A stretch of DNA of 64,000 nucleotides from Desulfocicer vacuolatum DSM 3385 (GCF_900176365.1 NZ_FWXY01000001.1:372001-436000), one strand, 5' to 3'; shown: positions 46,196-54,901, numbered from the stretch's first letter. Numbers and translations: made by a program. Notes: generated by a model from the sequence alone, not told the origin.

Positions 46196-47554
46196 TCACT
46201 TAACCATCTTTGATAATTGCGCAATGGCCAGCAAGGCTGATTTTTTCTGTTTATCAAATTTAGCGGCCCTTTCAAAGGCCTTCTTTGCCCGATCCATCTG
46301 CTCCAGGTTCCAGGCACAATAGCCCAAAAGCAAAAAATATTCACCTGGTCTTTTGGAGCGCCCGGCCAGTTGTTCGTACACCGAGGCGGCCTTGTCATAC
46401 TGCTCCAGCTCATAAAGAAAGGCGGCCTTTTGCTTTAAAAGATCAAAATCTGACTTCCAAGCCAGGCCCCTGTCAATCCAGGCCAGGGCTTTTTCAGGTT
46501 CATGGGATGCGGTGTAAGCCTGTATGATGCGCTTTATCTTTGTGAGATCCTCTTTGTCCTTGAGAATTTTCTCATAAAAAACCGATGCCCGGGCCGGAAT
46601 ACCCAGGGAAAGATAAAGATCGGCCATGAGAATTTTTTCTTCCCGGGTGGGAGGGGTCAAATAAGAATAAATCAGTAAATTACTCAGCCCGTTTTTCATG
46701 TCATTACGATTAAGATAAAGATGGGATACGGCCTTCCACCACTTGGGTTCCGTGGGGTCGGTGCGGGTGAGCATTTTTCCATATGCCAGGGCTTTTTTGC
46801 TCATTTTAAGGTTCAAATACTGGTACAACAAAATTTCCTGCCACTTTTTCTTTTTCTCACCGGTGAACTTTCCGGCCAGAATCTCCACATGGGGAAGGGC
46901 TGTTTTGTTTTTATCCATGGCAAAAAGGATGCTCACATAATTTTCCCGCCATGCCGGGGAAAACGATTTGGGATGTTTTTTTATGAGACGGTTAAAGGTC
47001 TTTAAGGCCCTTGAATGGTCATTGGCCTGGAAATAGCAGATGGCCCCATAATAAAGGTGACTGGCGTTTTTTTCCGGGCTTGCATCATACCCTTTTACAA
47101 AGGCCCGGGCCGCTTTGTTCATTTGATCCAGATCGTAGCGGCATTTGGCCAGATTAAGCCAGGCCGGTGAAAGATCCGGCTTTTTTTTCACGGCCTGATC
47201 ATAGGCCCGGGCCGCTCGTTTCAGCCAGGTCCCGGTCTTTCCCGTACCCTTTTTTTCAGAACACATTAAACAGGTGTTGCCAAGCAGAAAATCAATATAA
47301 TAGTGGGTATACCCTTTTTTCTCAGCCGTCCCGGGATCAACACCCTTTTGTTTGGCCTTAAAATTCTCAAGAACGATAACAGCTTCCTGTAATTTTCCCT
47401 TTTGAATCAGGGATTCCACTTTATTGATGCACATGGCGGCCCCCAGGGGAAGCTGTTCTCCGGCACCGGCCCCCAGAGGCAACCCTGCCATGATCACCAG
47501 TAAAATAATAAGACTCGCAAATAAGGACCATCTGTCTTTGGGGTGTATCATCAT
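46196..47554 (-). CDS. Exported TPR protein of the TonB2 operon
   Basis: A periplasmic TPR protein (452 residues) with a signal peptide (LFASLIILLVIMAGLPLGAGA). It has at least eight TPR-like pairs, for example SPAWLNLAKCRYDLDQMNKA, NDHSRALKTFNRLIKKHP and PGEYFLLLGYCAWNLEQMDR. It is the last gene of the operon and overlaps the TonB stop by 4 bp. It matches the 829-residue TPR protein at 425 in position but is shorter. TPR partners of TonB2 systems are thought to organise the periplasmic complex. Confidence 0.82.
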   Translation of the reverse strand: MMIHPKDRWSLFASLIILLVIMAGLPLGAGAGEQLPLGAAMCINKVESLIQKGKLQEAVIVLENFKAKQKGVDPGTAEKKGYTHYYIDFLLGNTCLMCSEKKGTGKTGTWLKRAARAYDQAVKKKPDLSPAWLNLAKCRYDLDQMNKAARAFVKGYDASPEKNASHLYYGAICYFQANDHSRALKTFNRLIKKHPKSFSPAWRENYVSILFAMDKNKTALPHVEILAGKFTGEKKKKWQEILLYQYLNLKMSKKALAYGKMLTRTDPTEPKWWKAVSHLYLNRNDMKNGLSNLLIYSYLTPPTREEKILMADLYLSLGIPARASVFYEKILKDKEDLTKIKRIIQAYTASHEPEKALAWIDRGLAWKSDFDLLKQKAAFLYELEQYDKAASVYEQLAGRSKRPGEYFLLLGYCAWNLEQMDRAKKAFERAAKFDKQKKSALLAIAQLSKMVK

Positions 47555-48306
47555 TTCTCCAACTCAAATCGAATGGTGGTTTCCGCCATGGTATTCACAG
47601 GTTCCCCCTCCACAGTGCCGGGTTTAAATTTCCACTGGGAAACACAATTGATGACACTTTTCTCAAATACACCTTTGGGGTCCGCTTCAACCACCTTCAC
47701 CTGCTCCACCCTGCCCCGGCTGTTAACCAGAAATCTCACTGTTACCCAGCCTTCAATGCCCCGACGCATGGCCCGCATGGGATAAATGGGAGGAATTTTT
47801 GCAAGGGGAGTCAACGGACTGTCCAGCTCTCCCATTTCGTAAAGCCCCTTTAATGTGGGTGCTTCCATGGAAAAACTTTCCATGGGCGGCATGGTAAGGC
47901 TGGTGGCGGTGGCTGGCAGTTTGGGATTGAGTTTAAAGGGCAGTCGGGGTTTGAGTTGCAGTTTTTTCTGCTGCACCACCTTGGTGGGGGTGGTGGTTTT
48001 CACCCGTTTGGGTTCCTGTTTGGGCTTGGGTTTTTTAAGTTCTTTTTTACGGGGCGGCGTTTCCTGGCGCTTTATGCGAATCACCTGGATGGCGTTGATA
48101 TCTTCAAGGGCATCCTGATCCTTGGGAATCATATGAATGAGTCCGGGCATGAGGCCAAATAAGGTGATATTTAAAAGGGCAGACACTGCAATGGCAAGCC
48201 CCCAGCCCACAAAGGAGGTCCATAACGATCTGTCCACTTTTTTCCCGGGTGGAACCCCTACAGACTCCGGTGTGGACGGGGTATCAATATAATGGGTTGA
48301 ATTCAT
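47551..48306 (-). CDS. tonB: TonB energy transducer
   Basis: TonB (251 residues). It has one N-terminal membrane helix (WGLAIAVSALLNITLFGLM) and a Pro/Lys-rich periplasmic linker with PPRKKELKKPKPKQEPKR. The C-terminal domain has PPIYPMRAMRRGIEG, VTVRFLVNSRG and VSQWKFKPGTVEG. The ATG at 48306 lies 10 bp after exbD; a longer frame from 48363 lacks support. It closely resembles the partial TonB at the window start. Confidence 0.9.
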   Translation of the reverse strand: MNSTHYIDTPSTPESVGVPPGKKVDRSLWTSFVGWGLAIAVSALLNITLFGLMPGLIHMIPKDQDALEDINAIQVIRIKRQETPPRKKELKKPKPKQEPKRVKTTTPTKVVQQKKLQLKPRLPFKLNPKLPATATSLTMPPMESFSMEAPTLKGLYEMGELDSPLTPLAKIPPIYPMRAMRRGIEGWVTVRFLVNSRGRVEQVKVVEADPKGVFEKSVINCVSQWKFKPGTVEGEPVNTMAETTIRFELEK

Positions 48307-48316
48307 GGGTAACGGC

Positions 48317-48736
48317 CTATCCCCCCTGGGGCAGACTGGCTGCCAGGGCCACATTTTCCGCACCGGCCAGTTTGCAGTTGTCCATCACATTGATCACAAG
48401 CCCGGTGACACTGTCTTTATCTGCCACAATAACCACACTGGCCTCGGGATTTTCCGCCAGGGCACGTTCCACATTGGCCCTGACAGCCCTGGGATCTATT
48501 TCCCGTTTATCCATGTGCACGGTATTGTCCCGGGTAACGCCAATGAGAATGGTGGTGCCTGTTTTACTCACCGCAGTGCTGGCTGCCGGGCGGGAGATAT
48601 CCACACCGGTTTCTTTGACAAAGGAGGTTGTCACCAGAAAGAAAATCAATAAAATGAACACCATGTCAATGAGAGGGGCAATGTTGAGTTCCAGATTCCC
48701 CTTTTTGCCCCGCCGGGCTGCTGATATATTTAACAT
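48317..48736 (-). CDS. exbD: ExbD biopolymer transport protein
   Basis: A 139-residue ExbD with a single N-terminal helix carrying the proton-relay Asp in APLIDMVFILLIFFLVTTSF, and a periplasmic domain (ISRPAASTAVS, ILIGVTRDNTVHMDKREI, VVIVADKDSVTGLVINVMD). It forms the channel core with the ExbB proteins encoded just upstream. Confidence 0.93.
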   Translation of the reverse strand: MLNISAARRGKKGNLELNIAPLIDMVFILLIFFLVTTSFVKETGVDISRPAASTAVSKTGTTILIGVTRDNTVHMDKREIDPRAVRANVERALAENPEASVVIVADKDSVTGLVINVMDNCKLAGAENVALAASLPQGG

Positions 48737-48747
48737 GAGTTATTTCC

Positions 48748-49344
48748 TTATAAAAATCGCCTCAGATACATGCCTGTGGCTGAAATACGGTGTTTCAGGT
48801 TATGTGCCCGCCGGTTGAGAAAACCGCTCATGTAAAGCCCGGGGATGGACACCAGAAGACCTGTCTGGGTGGTGATTAAGGCAACGGAAATCCCCCCGGC
48901 CATGGCCTTGGCATTGCCGGTGCCAAACACAGTGATGACATCAAAGGTGGCCATCATCCCCACCACAGTGCCCAACAGGCCCAAAAGAGGGGCCACACCG
49001 GACAACACGGCAATGAGGGCCAGATATCGATCCATTTCCATGACAAGCCGGAGTACGGTTTCATCCAGTATGTAGCCGTCCAGCTGCCGATCACCGGTTC
49101 TGCTGGACAAAAACTCCCTCACCAGAAGGGAGTTGGCTCCCTGGTACTTTTTGGGGGGCATGCGGTTCTCTTTCACCAGTTCACCGGCCTCGGCCCGGGG
49201 AATATTCTTAACAAACAACTTTCGCATCACATAGACCCGGTTGATAATGAGCATCCACATGATAAAGGAGACCCCCAGAATGGGAACCATCACCACCCCG
49301 CCGGACCGTATGTAGCTTTCCATGTGAAATAAAAATTCATCCAT
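48748..49344 (-). CDS. exbB: ExbB/TolQ-type proton channel
   Basis: An ExbB of 198 residues with three helices: VVMVPILGVSFIMWMLIINR, IAVLSGVAPLLGLLGTVVGM and GISVALITTQTGLLVSIPGL. The ATG at 49344 has AGGGA upstream; an upstream TTG would overlap the previous gene. In TonB2 systems this smaller ExbB works with TtpC, ExbD and TonB. Confidence 0.92.
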   Translation of the reverse strand: MDEFLFHMESYIRSGGVVMVPILGVSFIMWMLIINRVYVMRKLFVKNIPRAEAGELVKENRMPPKKYQGANSLLVREFLSSRTGDRQLDGYILDETVLRLVMEMDRYLALIAVLSGVAPLLGLLGTVVGMMATFDVITVFGTGNAKAMAGGISVALITTQTGLLVSIPGLYMSGFLNRRAHNLKHRISATGMYLRRFL

Positions 49345-49349
49345 GGGGT

Positions 49350-50801
49350 CTATTCCCTGCAACTATTACGATTTTTAAATACCATATTCACAAAGGAAAC
49401 AGCCTTTTCTTCCATTTTACTGATCTGCATCTCCACCCTTCGGTTTAAAAGGGTGTGAAAAAGCATGATGGGAATGGCAACGCTCAGGCCTAACATGGTG
49501 GTGACCAGGGCCTCGGAAATACCGCCGGACATCATGCGGGGGTCCCCTGTGCCGTAATAGGTGATCACATGGAAGGTATTGATCATGCCGGTAACAGTGC
49601 CCAAGAGCCCCAGAAGCGGTGCAATGGCCGCCAGCATGCCCAGGGTGGATAAAAAGCGTTCAATGTGGGGAATCTCACCCAATATGGCCTCCTGCAGGGC
49701 ATTTTCCATATCCACCCGCTCCCGGTCCTTGAACTCCAGGGCCGTGAGCAACACCTTGGGAATTAATTTTTTCCGTTTGGATTCCAGCAGTACACGGCAC
49801 TCGTCCCATCGATCTTCATTGATGAGCTTCTGGATTTTAAGCATAAAGGCATCTGCATTCATTCGTTTTCTCAACATAAAAAAGAGACGTTCCAGCAGAA
49901 TCAGAAAAGCCAGGCCCAAAATGCCCACAATGGGCCACACAATGGGCCCCCCCTTGGGAATCTGTTCCCACAGACTCAACTCATGGGTCAGCTGTCTTAA
50001 AGCCCCCCCCTTGGAGATATCCATGACAACATCTCCACTTTCTTTATTCATATATGCCTTTATATTGGCAATCATTCGAGCAGAAGGCAGTTTGGACAAA
50101 GCAAAAAAGCGCCGACTCTGGTCGGAATAAAGCAAAAAACCGGTCTCATCATCCAAGGTATACATACCTGTAAAATTTCCAATGAGCAAAAGATCTGCCA
50201 TGCGTTCTTTGCCCTGCCGATCAACAATGCTCCCCCGGGTAAGCTTCACCTCCCCGGATGCTTGAATCTCTGTGAACAAAAGAGAGACCATGTGCCGGAT
50301 ATCTTCCATGGAGGGAAATTTTTCCTGGTTGATCAAAGGGGCAAGAAAAGTATGACGTTCCAAATCCAGGGCACTCTGGAGGCTCTGGATAAGCATGCTT
50401 TCAAGATCCTTGGCATTGCTGCGAATAAATCCGGACAACTCCCGGTTAACGGCCTGGGTTTCTGCCAATGATTCTCTGACCTCGTCTGCCCGGGATTTGG
50501 TCTGTTCAATATCTGCCAGAAGATCGGCGTTGGCCTTTTTCAAGCGTTGATTTTTTGCTTTAATGGCGTTGATGGCTGCCATCAGTGAGGCGCGATCCTG
50601 TTTAATCTTTTCTTCCTGGGCAATGGCCTCCCGGCGTGCCGCTTTTAACTCCTGGGCAGCCTTTTCCTGCATTACCTTTTTTTGCCGGGCAAGGGTCACA
50701 TGGGTCTGCCTCATATCCTGGGCCCCGGCCGGAACAAAGGTGCAGCAGATCACAAGGGCAATTAACACCATGCCTTTATGGATAATGTACGGGTGTTTCA
50801 T
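49350..50801 (-). CDS. TtpC-like large ExbB with periplasmic coiled coil
   Basis: A 483-residue protein. It has a signal peptide (GMVLIALVICCTFVPAGAQ), a long periplasmic coiled coil (about 30-140), and a beta-rich middle (GSIVDRQGKERMADLLLIGN), then an ExbB/TolQ channel at the C-terminus (about 285-470; AAIAPLLGLLGTVTGMINTF and GISEALVTTMLGLSVAIPIM). This is the layout of TtpC from Vibrio-type TonB2 systems. It lies between a DUF3450 gene and exbB. Confidence 0.88.
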   Translation of the reverse strand: MKHPYIIHKGMVLIALVICCTFVPAGAQDMRQTHVTLARQKKVMQEKAAQELKAARREAIAQEEKIKQDRASLMAAINAIKAKNQRLKKANADLLADIEQTKSRADEVRESLAETQAVNRELSGFIRSNAKDLESMLIQSLQSALDLERHTFLAPLINQEKFPSMEDIRHMVSLLFTEIQASGEVKLTRGSIVDRQGKERMADLLLIGNFTGMYTLDDETGFLLYSDQSRRFFALSKLPSARMIANIKAYMNKESGDVVMDISKGGALRQLTHELSLWEQIPKGGPIVWPIVGILGLAFLILLERLFFMLRKRMNADAFMLKIQKLINEDRWDECRVLLESKRKKLIPKVLLTALEFKDRERVDMENALQEAILGEIPHIERFLSTLGMLAAIAPLLGLLGTVTGMINTFHVITYYGTGDPRMMSGGISEALVTTMLGLSVAIPIMLFHTLLNRRVEMQISKMEEKAVSFVNMVFKNRNSCRE

Positions 50802-50827
50802 TATAAAAAGTCCTCGGGAAAATAGTG

Positions 50828-51601
50828 TTAGTTCGCCAGTTGCCCGATGGGCAGGGACATGACTTCAACGGTGCGTTGTTTTTTACCCATCTCCACGGCG
50901 GCAGCCACTGATTGAAGATGCTCTTTTGACAGTGCATCCCATCTGTTTTCCGCCACATTGAACACCCCGGCCGACTGCTGATCCAGAGTAAGGGCAAACA
51001 GAGAAATTCTACCCAGGCGAAAGATATCTGCCAGGACCTCACTGCCGGAAAGCTCTATTTTATCCTGGGTAACTTCAATGGTGTTGCCATATTCAGCTTC
51101 CACACAAAGCGCTTCCATCACCTTTCGGTACTTTTCTGCAATGGAGATATCAACATCATCCATGAGAAGGGCCAATTTTTGAAGACGGTTCCGGCGCTCT
51201 TCCCTTAGAAAAGGAGCATCATTGAGCACCATCTCCTCAAGGGCGGCATACACCTCTTTTAAAAAGGGCAGCATCTCTTTTTGAATTTTTAAATTGGCCT
51301 CTTTTCTGGCCATAAGCTCATCCAGGGCAAGGCGATGGGCCTTGGCCTGGGTGATTAATTCAACATTGGCCGCTGCCAAAAGTTCCTGCTGTTGTTTTAA
51401 TTGTTCATATTCAGCCACCAGCCCTGCCTTTTGCTGTTCCCAGCGGTCCAGTTGCTTCTGGGTTTTCTGCCGGGTGGCAATGGAACTGTCCACTTTCTTT
51501 TTTACCTTTTCAGCGGTCTGGGAACAAAAAGCAACCCATGGACCTGTCAGTAAAAAAAAGAGGCTGAAAAAGAGCACAGGTTTTAATAAGAAAAGCTTCA
51601 T
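50828..51601 (-). CDS. DUF3450 exported coiled-coil protein
   Basis: A 257-residue periplasmic protein with signal peptide (PVLFFSLFFLLTGPWVAFC) and a helical coiled coil in the first half (QTAEKVKKKVDSSIATRQKT, LAAANVELITQAKAHR). DUF3450 proteins open TtpC-type TonB operons. It is the first gene of the six-gene cluster. Its 325-bp upstream region contains a partial MITE end and no obvious riboswitch of its own. Confidence 0.82.
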   Translation of the reverse strand: MKLFLLKPVLFFSLFFLLTGPWVAFCSQTAEKVKKKVDSSIATRQKTQKQLDRWEQQKAGLVAEYEQLKQQQELLAAANVELITQAKAHRLALDELMARKEANLKIQKEMLPFLKEVYAALEEMVLNDAPFLREERRNRLQKLALLMDDVDISIAEKYRKVMEALCVEAEYGNTIEVTQDKIELSGSEVLADIFRLGRISLFALTLDQQSAGVFNVAENRWDALSKEHLQSVAAAVEMGKKQRTVEVMSLPIGQLAN

Positions 51602-51663
51602 TTGTCTATCCTGTTCGATGTTTCAGTTTTTATTGATTTTATTGATTTGATTTTCATTCCGGC

Positions 51664-51727
51664 GTAAATATTCGGCTTGATAATGTAAATGTCTGGGCAA
51701 TGCCCCATATTTACATTCTGGCTGATG
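51664..51727 (+). repeat. Partial MITE end, GTAAATATTCGG type
   Basis: GTAAATATTCGGCTTG, then ATGTAAATGTCTGG and GCCCCATATT follow the right end of the 45550 MITE read backwards. No opposite end is present. It lies upstream of the DUF3450 gene. Confidence 0.6.
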
Positions 51728-51867
51728 TTCACAGCCATACATGGTGTAAAAACTTAAAGACACATATACCCTTAAATTATGTTGCCCCCTTTATACCCAT
51801 GACGCTTCATTCCTGCAAGGTATTTTGGGGGGAATAAAATTATGGGCATAGAATTTGACGGGAGATG

Positions 51868-51911
51868 AAAAAATGCTGATGAGGGGCATTGAAACGAGGT
51901 TTCAATGCCCC
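51868..51911 (-). terminator. Probable terminator after the riboswitch 3 transcript
   Basis: GGGGCATTGAAAC (51883-51895) pairs perfectly with GTTTCAATGCCCC (51899-51911). On the minus strand six T follow after a 9-base gap. It lies 15 bp past the stop of the orphan reading frame. Confidence 0.55.
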
Positions 51912-51925
51912 CATACGCAAAGTCA

Positions 51926-52786
51926 TCAGCTACTTGAGGAGAAAACAACGGCACTTCCGATAAAGTTCTTGAAAAATTTAGACATTTTCCAAATGATCTT
52001 GTCAAAAGCTATGGTCCGAACAGCCGGTATTCCGTTCTTCGCCGTTTTATGTGATATCAGGGATAAAGTCGGACCCATGTCACTAAATCCAACTTGTCCT
52101 GTTGTCACCCAATGGAAATCAGGTAAGCGTCCGGGGAAAAAATCAATTCCTGGTTGAACAAACTTTTTCTGCCTGTTTGATTCCTTCCTGTGGATAATAG
52201 GAAAAAAAATTTTTTTAAGATGGGCTAACAGAAAAACAGGCGGCCCAGAAAGTGTTTCTTCCCCAGACGATGGAGGAGGGAGATACTCAGAACTACCAGG
52301 CGGGAAACTCACATGACCTGTTTGATGGTCATGATTTATTATTTTGGGAAATCTCCGGAAAAAATCAGTAACGGTTTTTAAGGGATTTCCAGAAAAGCTC
52401 CGGGACATATTAACCATAATCAAGTTTTTCCCCCACAGCGTCGCACCGCCGACGTTTACAGGTGCCGCCGTTTTCAGGGGAGAAACCACATTGTCACAAC
52501 ATTTAATAAACGCGCCCGCAACGCGATCCCGGAGCCTTTCAGGAAAAGCAGGTATAGAGATATATTCATGTTTTTTTGTATTGGCAGCAGGGGTGCAAAA
52601 AAGAAAAGTACCCTTTTGGCGATTGATGCGCCAGAAGGACGAAAAACCCCATGGCAATTTCATCCGGCATCCATGATCTTGGACCATGGCGCACACAGAT
52701 AAAAACCAAAGGGCAATATTTTTTTCCCGGTATTCCATATAAAAAAACCCCACAAACGCAAAAAATCCACGAATTAATTTAATCAT
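51926..52786 (-). CDS. Orphan reading frame under cobalamin riboswitch 3
   Basis: A 286-codon open frame with no recognisable family, signal peptide or motif. The codons look mixed and less biased than in neighbouring genes. Its first ATG (52786) falls inside the riboswitch terminator, so a later ATG (52738 or 52690) would have to be used, and none has a convincing ribosome site. In favour of a real gene: it is the only long frame downstream of riboswitch 3, it is unbroken, and a hairpin closes it. Against: the low-complexity N-terminus and absence of a start signal. It may be a diverged, acquired or decaying gene. Confidence 0.35.
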   Translation of the reverse strand: MIKLIRGFFAFVGFFYMEYREKNIALWFLSVCAMVQDHGCRMKLPWGFSSFWRINRQKGTFLFCTPAANTKKHEYISIPAFPERLRDRVAGAFIKCCDNVVSPLKTAAPVNVGGATLWGKNLIMVNMSRSFSGNPLKTVTDFFRRFPKIINHDHQTGHVSFPPGSSEYLPPPSSGEETLSGPPVFLLAHLKKIFFPIIHRKESNRQKKFVQPGIDFFPGRLPDFHWVTTGQVGFSDMGPTLSLISHKTAKNGIPAVRTIAFDKIIWKMSKFFKNFIGSAVVFSSSS

Positions 52787-52794
52787 CCGTGGAT
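52760..52794 (-). terminator. Terminator of riboswitch 3 expression platform
   Basis: On the minus strand ATCCACG (52788-52794) pairs with CGTGGAT (52765-52771) and is followed by six T. It stands about 205 bases after the aptamer. Confidence 0.7.
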
Positions 52795-52999
52795 TTCCCT
52801 TTTTTATCCATGGGATCTATGGGCAATGCTGCATTCCCATGCAATGTGCCCTGAGATAATTATTTTTAAAAAAATTTGTCACCATGCACATGTCAGCCTG
52901 GAGTCACAAATCAAACAAACTTGCATTTCACAGGTAAATGTGGAGGACATTGAGCTGTTACTTTTAAGTCCCGTAACAAATAAATCATCTCTGTTCATC

Positions 53000-53160
53000 A
53001 GGCAGGTCTTCTGACTTTCGGATCATTCTACTGACTGCGCCTTCCCGGATATTAAATCCAGTGGCATATATTGCAGTGTTCGTCCTCGATCACAGCGGTG
53101 GGCCCGTTTCCGATTTTCACGGAATTCCCTATTGAGCAATAGCACCTAATAACACTGGAA
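53000..53160 (-). promoter_or_regulatory. Cobalamin riboswitch 3 (minus strand)
   Basis: Read on the minus strand: AGGGAATTCCGTGAAAATCG, GGGCCCACCGCTGTGA, GCCACTG, CCGGGAAGGCGCAG and B12 box AGTCAGAAGACCTGCC (53001-53016). It points to the left, toward the orphan frame at 51926-52786. Confidence 0.93.
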
Positions 53161-53163
53161 AGC

Positions 53164-53192
53164 AAAATACAAAGTAAAAATGGGAATGTCAA
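53164..53192 (-). promoter_or_regulatory. Promoter of riboswitch 3
   Basis: TTGACA (53187-53192 on minus), a 17-bp spacer and TATTTT (53164-53169), just ahead of the aptamer. Confidence 0.6.
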
Positions 53193-53260
53193 GCCAAAAA
53201 TTACTTTTTTTATAGAAATTTTCTCCGAAATTTACGAAAAACTTCTTACAAAAAAATATA

Positions 53261-53290
53261 TTGACTAAACAAAGAAAGAGTGCTTAAAGT
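53261..53290 (+). promoter_or_regulatory. Promoter of riboswitch 4
   Basis: TTGACT (53261-53266) with TTAAAG or TAAAGT 17-18 bp later. It is divergent from the riboswitch 3 promoter 70 bp away. Confidence 0.5.
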
Positions 53291-53349
53291 TGCTGCCAAA
53301 ATTGTCTGAGTGCTTTGTAAGCATAGAAAATTCAGGATGGCCCTGCCCT

Positions 53350-53600
53350 TGACAGCACGGCTTTTTTGTTCTGGATTTTTGAACAGGGAACCCCGTGAAA
53401 CTCGGGGACGGGCCCGCCGCTGTAATCCTTTTTTCCATTATGTTCAATGGGAAAATCGCTTCGGCATGAAATGCCACTGTTTTGTGTTTTTATGCATATT
53501 TGAGCTGTCTCCTGTACCTGTGGCGACTGCAAAAAACAATAAAAACACAAAATGGGAAGGCTGCTGAAGGGGACGGAAAGTCAGAAGACCTGCCCAGACA
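53350..53600 (+). promoter_or_regulatory. Cobalamin riboswitch 4
   Basis: Landmarks: CAGGGAACCCCGTGAAACTC, GGGCCCGCCGCTGTAAT, GCCACTG, ATGGGAAGGCTGC and B12 box AGTCAGAAGACCTGCC (53579-53594). Between GCCACTG and GGGAAGG lies an enlarged arm with complementary TTTTGTGTTTTTAT and ATAAAAACACAAAA. The region after the box resembles that of riboswitch 2. It controls the porin gene at 53840. Confidence 0.92.
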
Positions 53601-53839
53601 AATAAAGCTGTTTCCCGTGGACAAAGAAACAGTTCAAATGATCCCTCCGGATAAAAAATGGGACATCCCGGATCGTTAGTATTACGGTTTGGGGTGTTGT
53701 CTTTATTTGTAAATTTTCACCTCCCCTTATGTTTGATACCCGGCGTTTTATCAACAAAATTTTTGCGCCGCATCATCATTGGCCGTAATTTTCATTTATT
53801 GTCCAAATTATTTTTTAAAAGGAGTTAAGGAGAATTAAG

Positions 53840-54901
53840 ATGAAAAACAGAACAAAAGATGCATGCAGCAAAAAGGGATTCGCCGCCATGGTGACAGCGC
53901 TTTTTATGGCAATCTGTATGTGCAGTACAGGGTTTGCCATGGATCTGGGCGATATTAATCTGGGTAAAATTGATCTGTCCGGTTGCATTGAGATTGAAGT
54001 AGGGTTTGAGGACAATGGAGTGGATGATGAAGACAGCAGCGATATCTCCCTTGCCACGGCAGAGGTGGGCCTGGAAGCCACTCCCACTGACTGGCTAACG
54101 GGTTTTGTGCTTTTTTCCTGGGATGACGATGAAGAAGAGATGATTTTTGACGAAGCCCATATCACACTGGGCGGATCAGACAGCATCCCCTACTATCTCC
54201 AGGCCGGAAAACTGTATCTCCCCTTTGGTGTGTATGAAACAAACATGATTTCAGATCCCCTGACCCTGGATCTGGGAGAAACCGTGGACAATGCCATTCA
54301 AGTGGGGGTTGACATGGGCGGTGTCAGTGCTGCCGCATACATCTTCAACGGTGACTCCGATGAAGTTGATGAAGACGATGCCATCCGTTGCTTTGGTGCA
54401 TCCCTTGCTTATGAATATTCCTCCGATACATTTTCCCTGGCTGTTGGTGCAGACTGGATGAATAACCTTTTTGAATCCGATGGACTCATTGACGTGGCAG
54501 AAGATCATTCCGGAATTGTGGATTATGTGGACGGTTACGCCCTTCACACCCTTGCATGCATGGGACCTGTCGCTTTCATGGCAGAGTATGTTGCAGCAAG
54601 TGATGATATTTCCTTTGCTGACAAGACTGAAATAGATGCCCCTGCCGCCTGGGCCCTTGAACTGGGGTACACCGTTGAACTGGCAGGAAAAGAGACCACC
54701 TTTGCCCTGGGATATCAGGGATCTGAAGATGCTGTGGACATTTTACCGGAATCCAAGCTTCTCTGCTCTGTGGGCATGGGATTCAATGACTACTTTTCCG
54801 CTGCAGTGGAATACGCCACTGCTGAAGATTATGACACCTCTGACGGTGGCAGCGGCGAAGACGTTGACACCGTGACCCTGCAACTGGCCCTGGAGTTTTA
54901 A
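53840..54901 (+). CDS. LbtU-like outer-membrane porin under a B12 riboswitch
   Basis: A beta-barrel protein (353 residues) paralogous to the porin at 11256. It has a signal peptide (AAMVTALFMAICMCSTGFA), very acidic loops (NGVDDEDSSDISLATAE, WDDDEEEMIFDEAHITLGG), GKLYLPFGVYETNMISDPL, LELGYTVELAGKETTFALGY, and a terminal LALEF. The start has GGAG motifs upstream. LbtU-type proteins are linked to siderophore uptake, but control by cobalamin here argues for a corrinoid, cobalt chelate or cobalt-related substrate. A strong terminator follows. Confidence 0.82.
   Translation: MKNRTKDACSKKGFAAMVTALFMAICMCSTGFAMDLGDINLGKIDLSGCIEIEVGFEDNGVDDEDSSDISLATAEVGLEATPTDWLTGFVLFSWDDDEEEMIFDEAHITLGGSDSIPYYLQAGKLYLPFGVYETNMISDPLTLDLGETVDNAIQVGVDMGGVSAAAYIFNGDSDEVDEDDAIRCFGASLAYEYSSDTFSLAVGADWMNNLFESDGLIDVAEDHSGIVDYVDGYALHTLACMGPVAFMAEYVAASDDISFADKTEIDAPAAWALELGYTVELAGKETTFALGYQGSEDAVDILPESKLLCSVGMGFNDYFSAAVEYATAEDYDTSDGGSGEDVDTVTLQLALEF

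Noticed and set aside
51855-52157. 100-codon plus-strand frame in the riboswitch 3 region
   Set aside because: No family or ribosome site, and it crosses the terminator hairpin; the minus-strand frame fits the riboswitch direction better.
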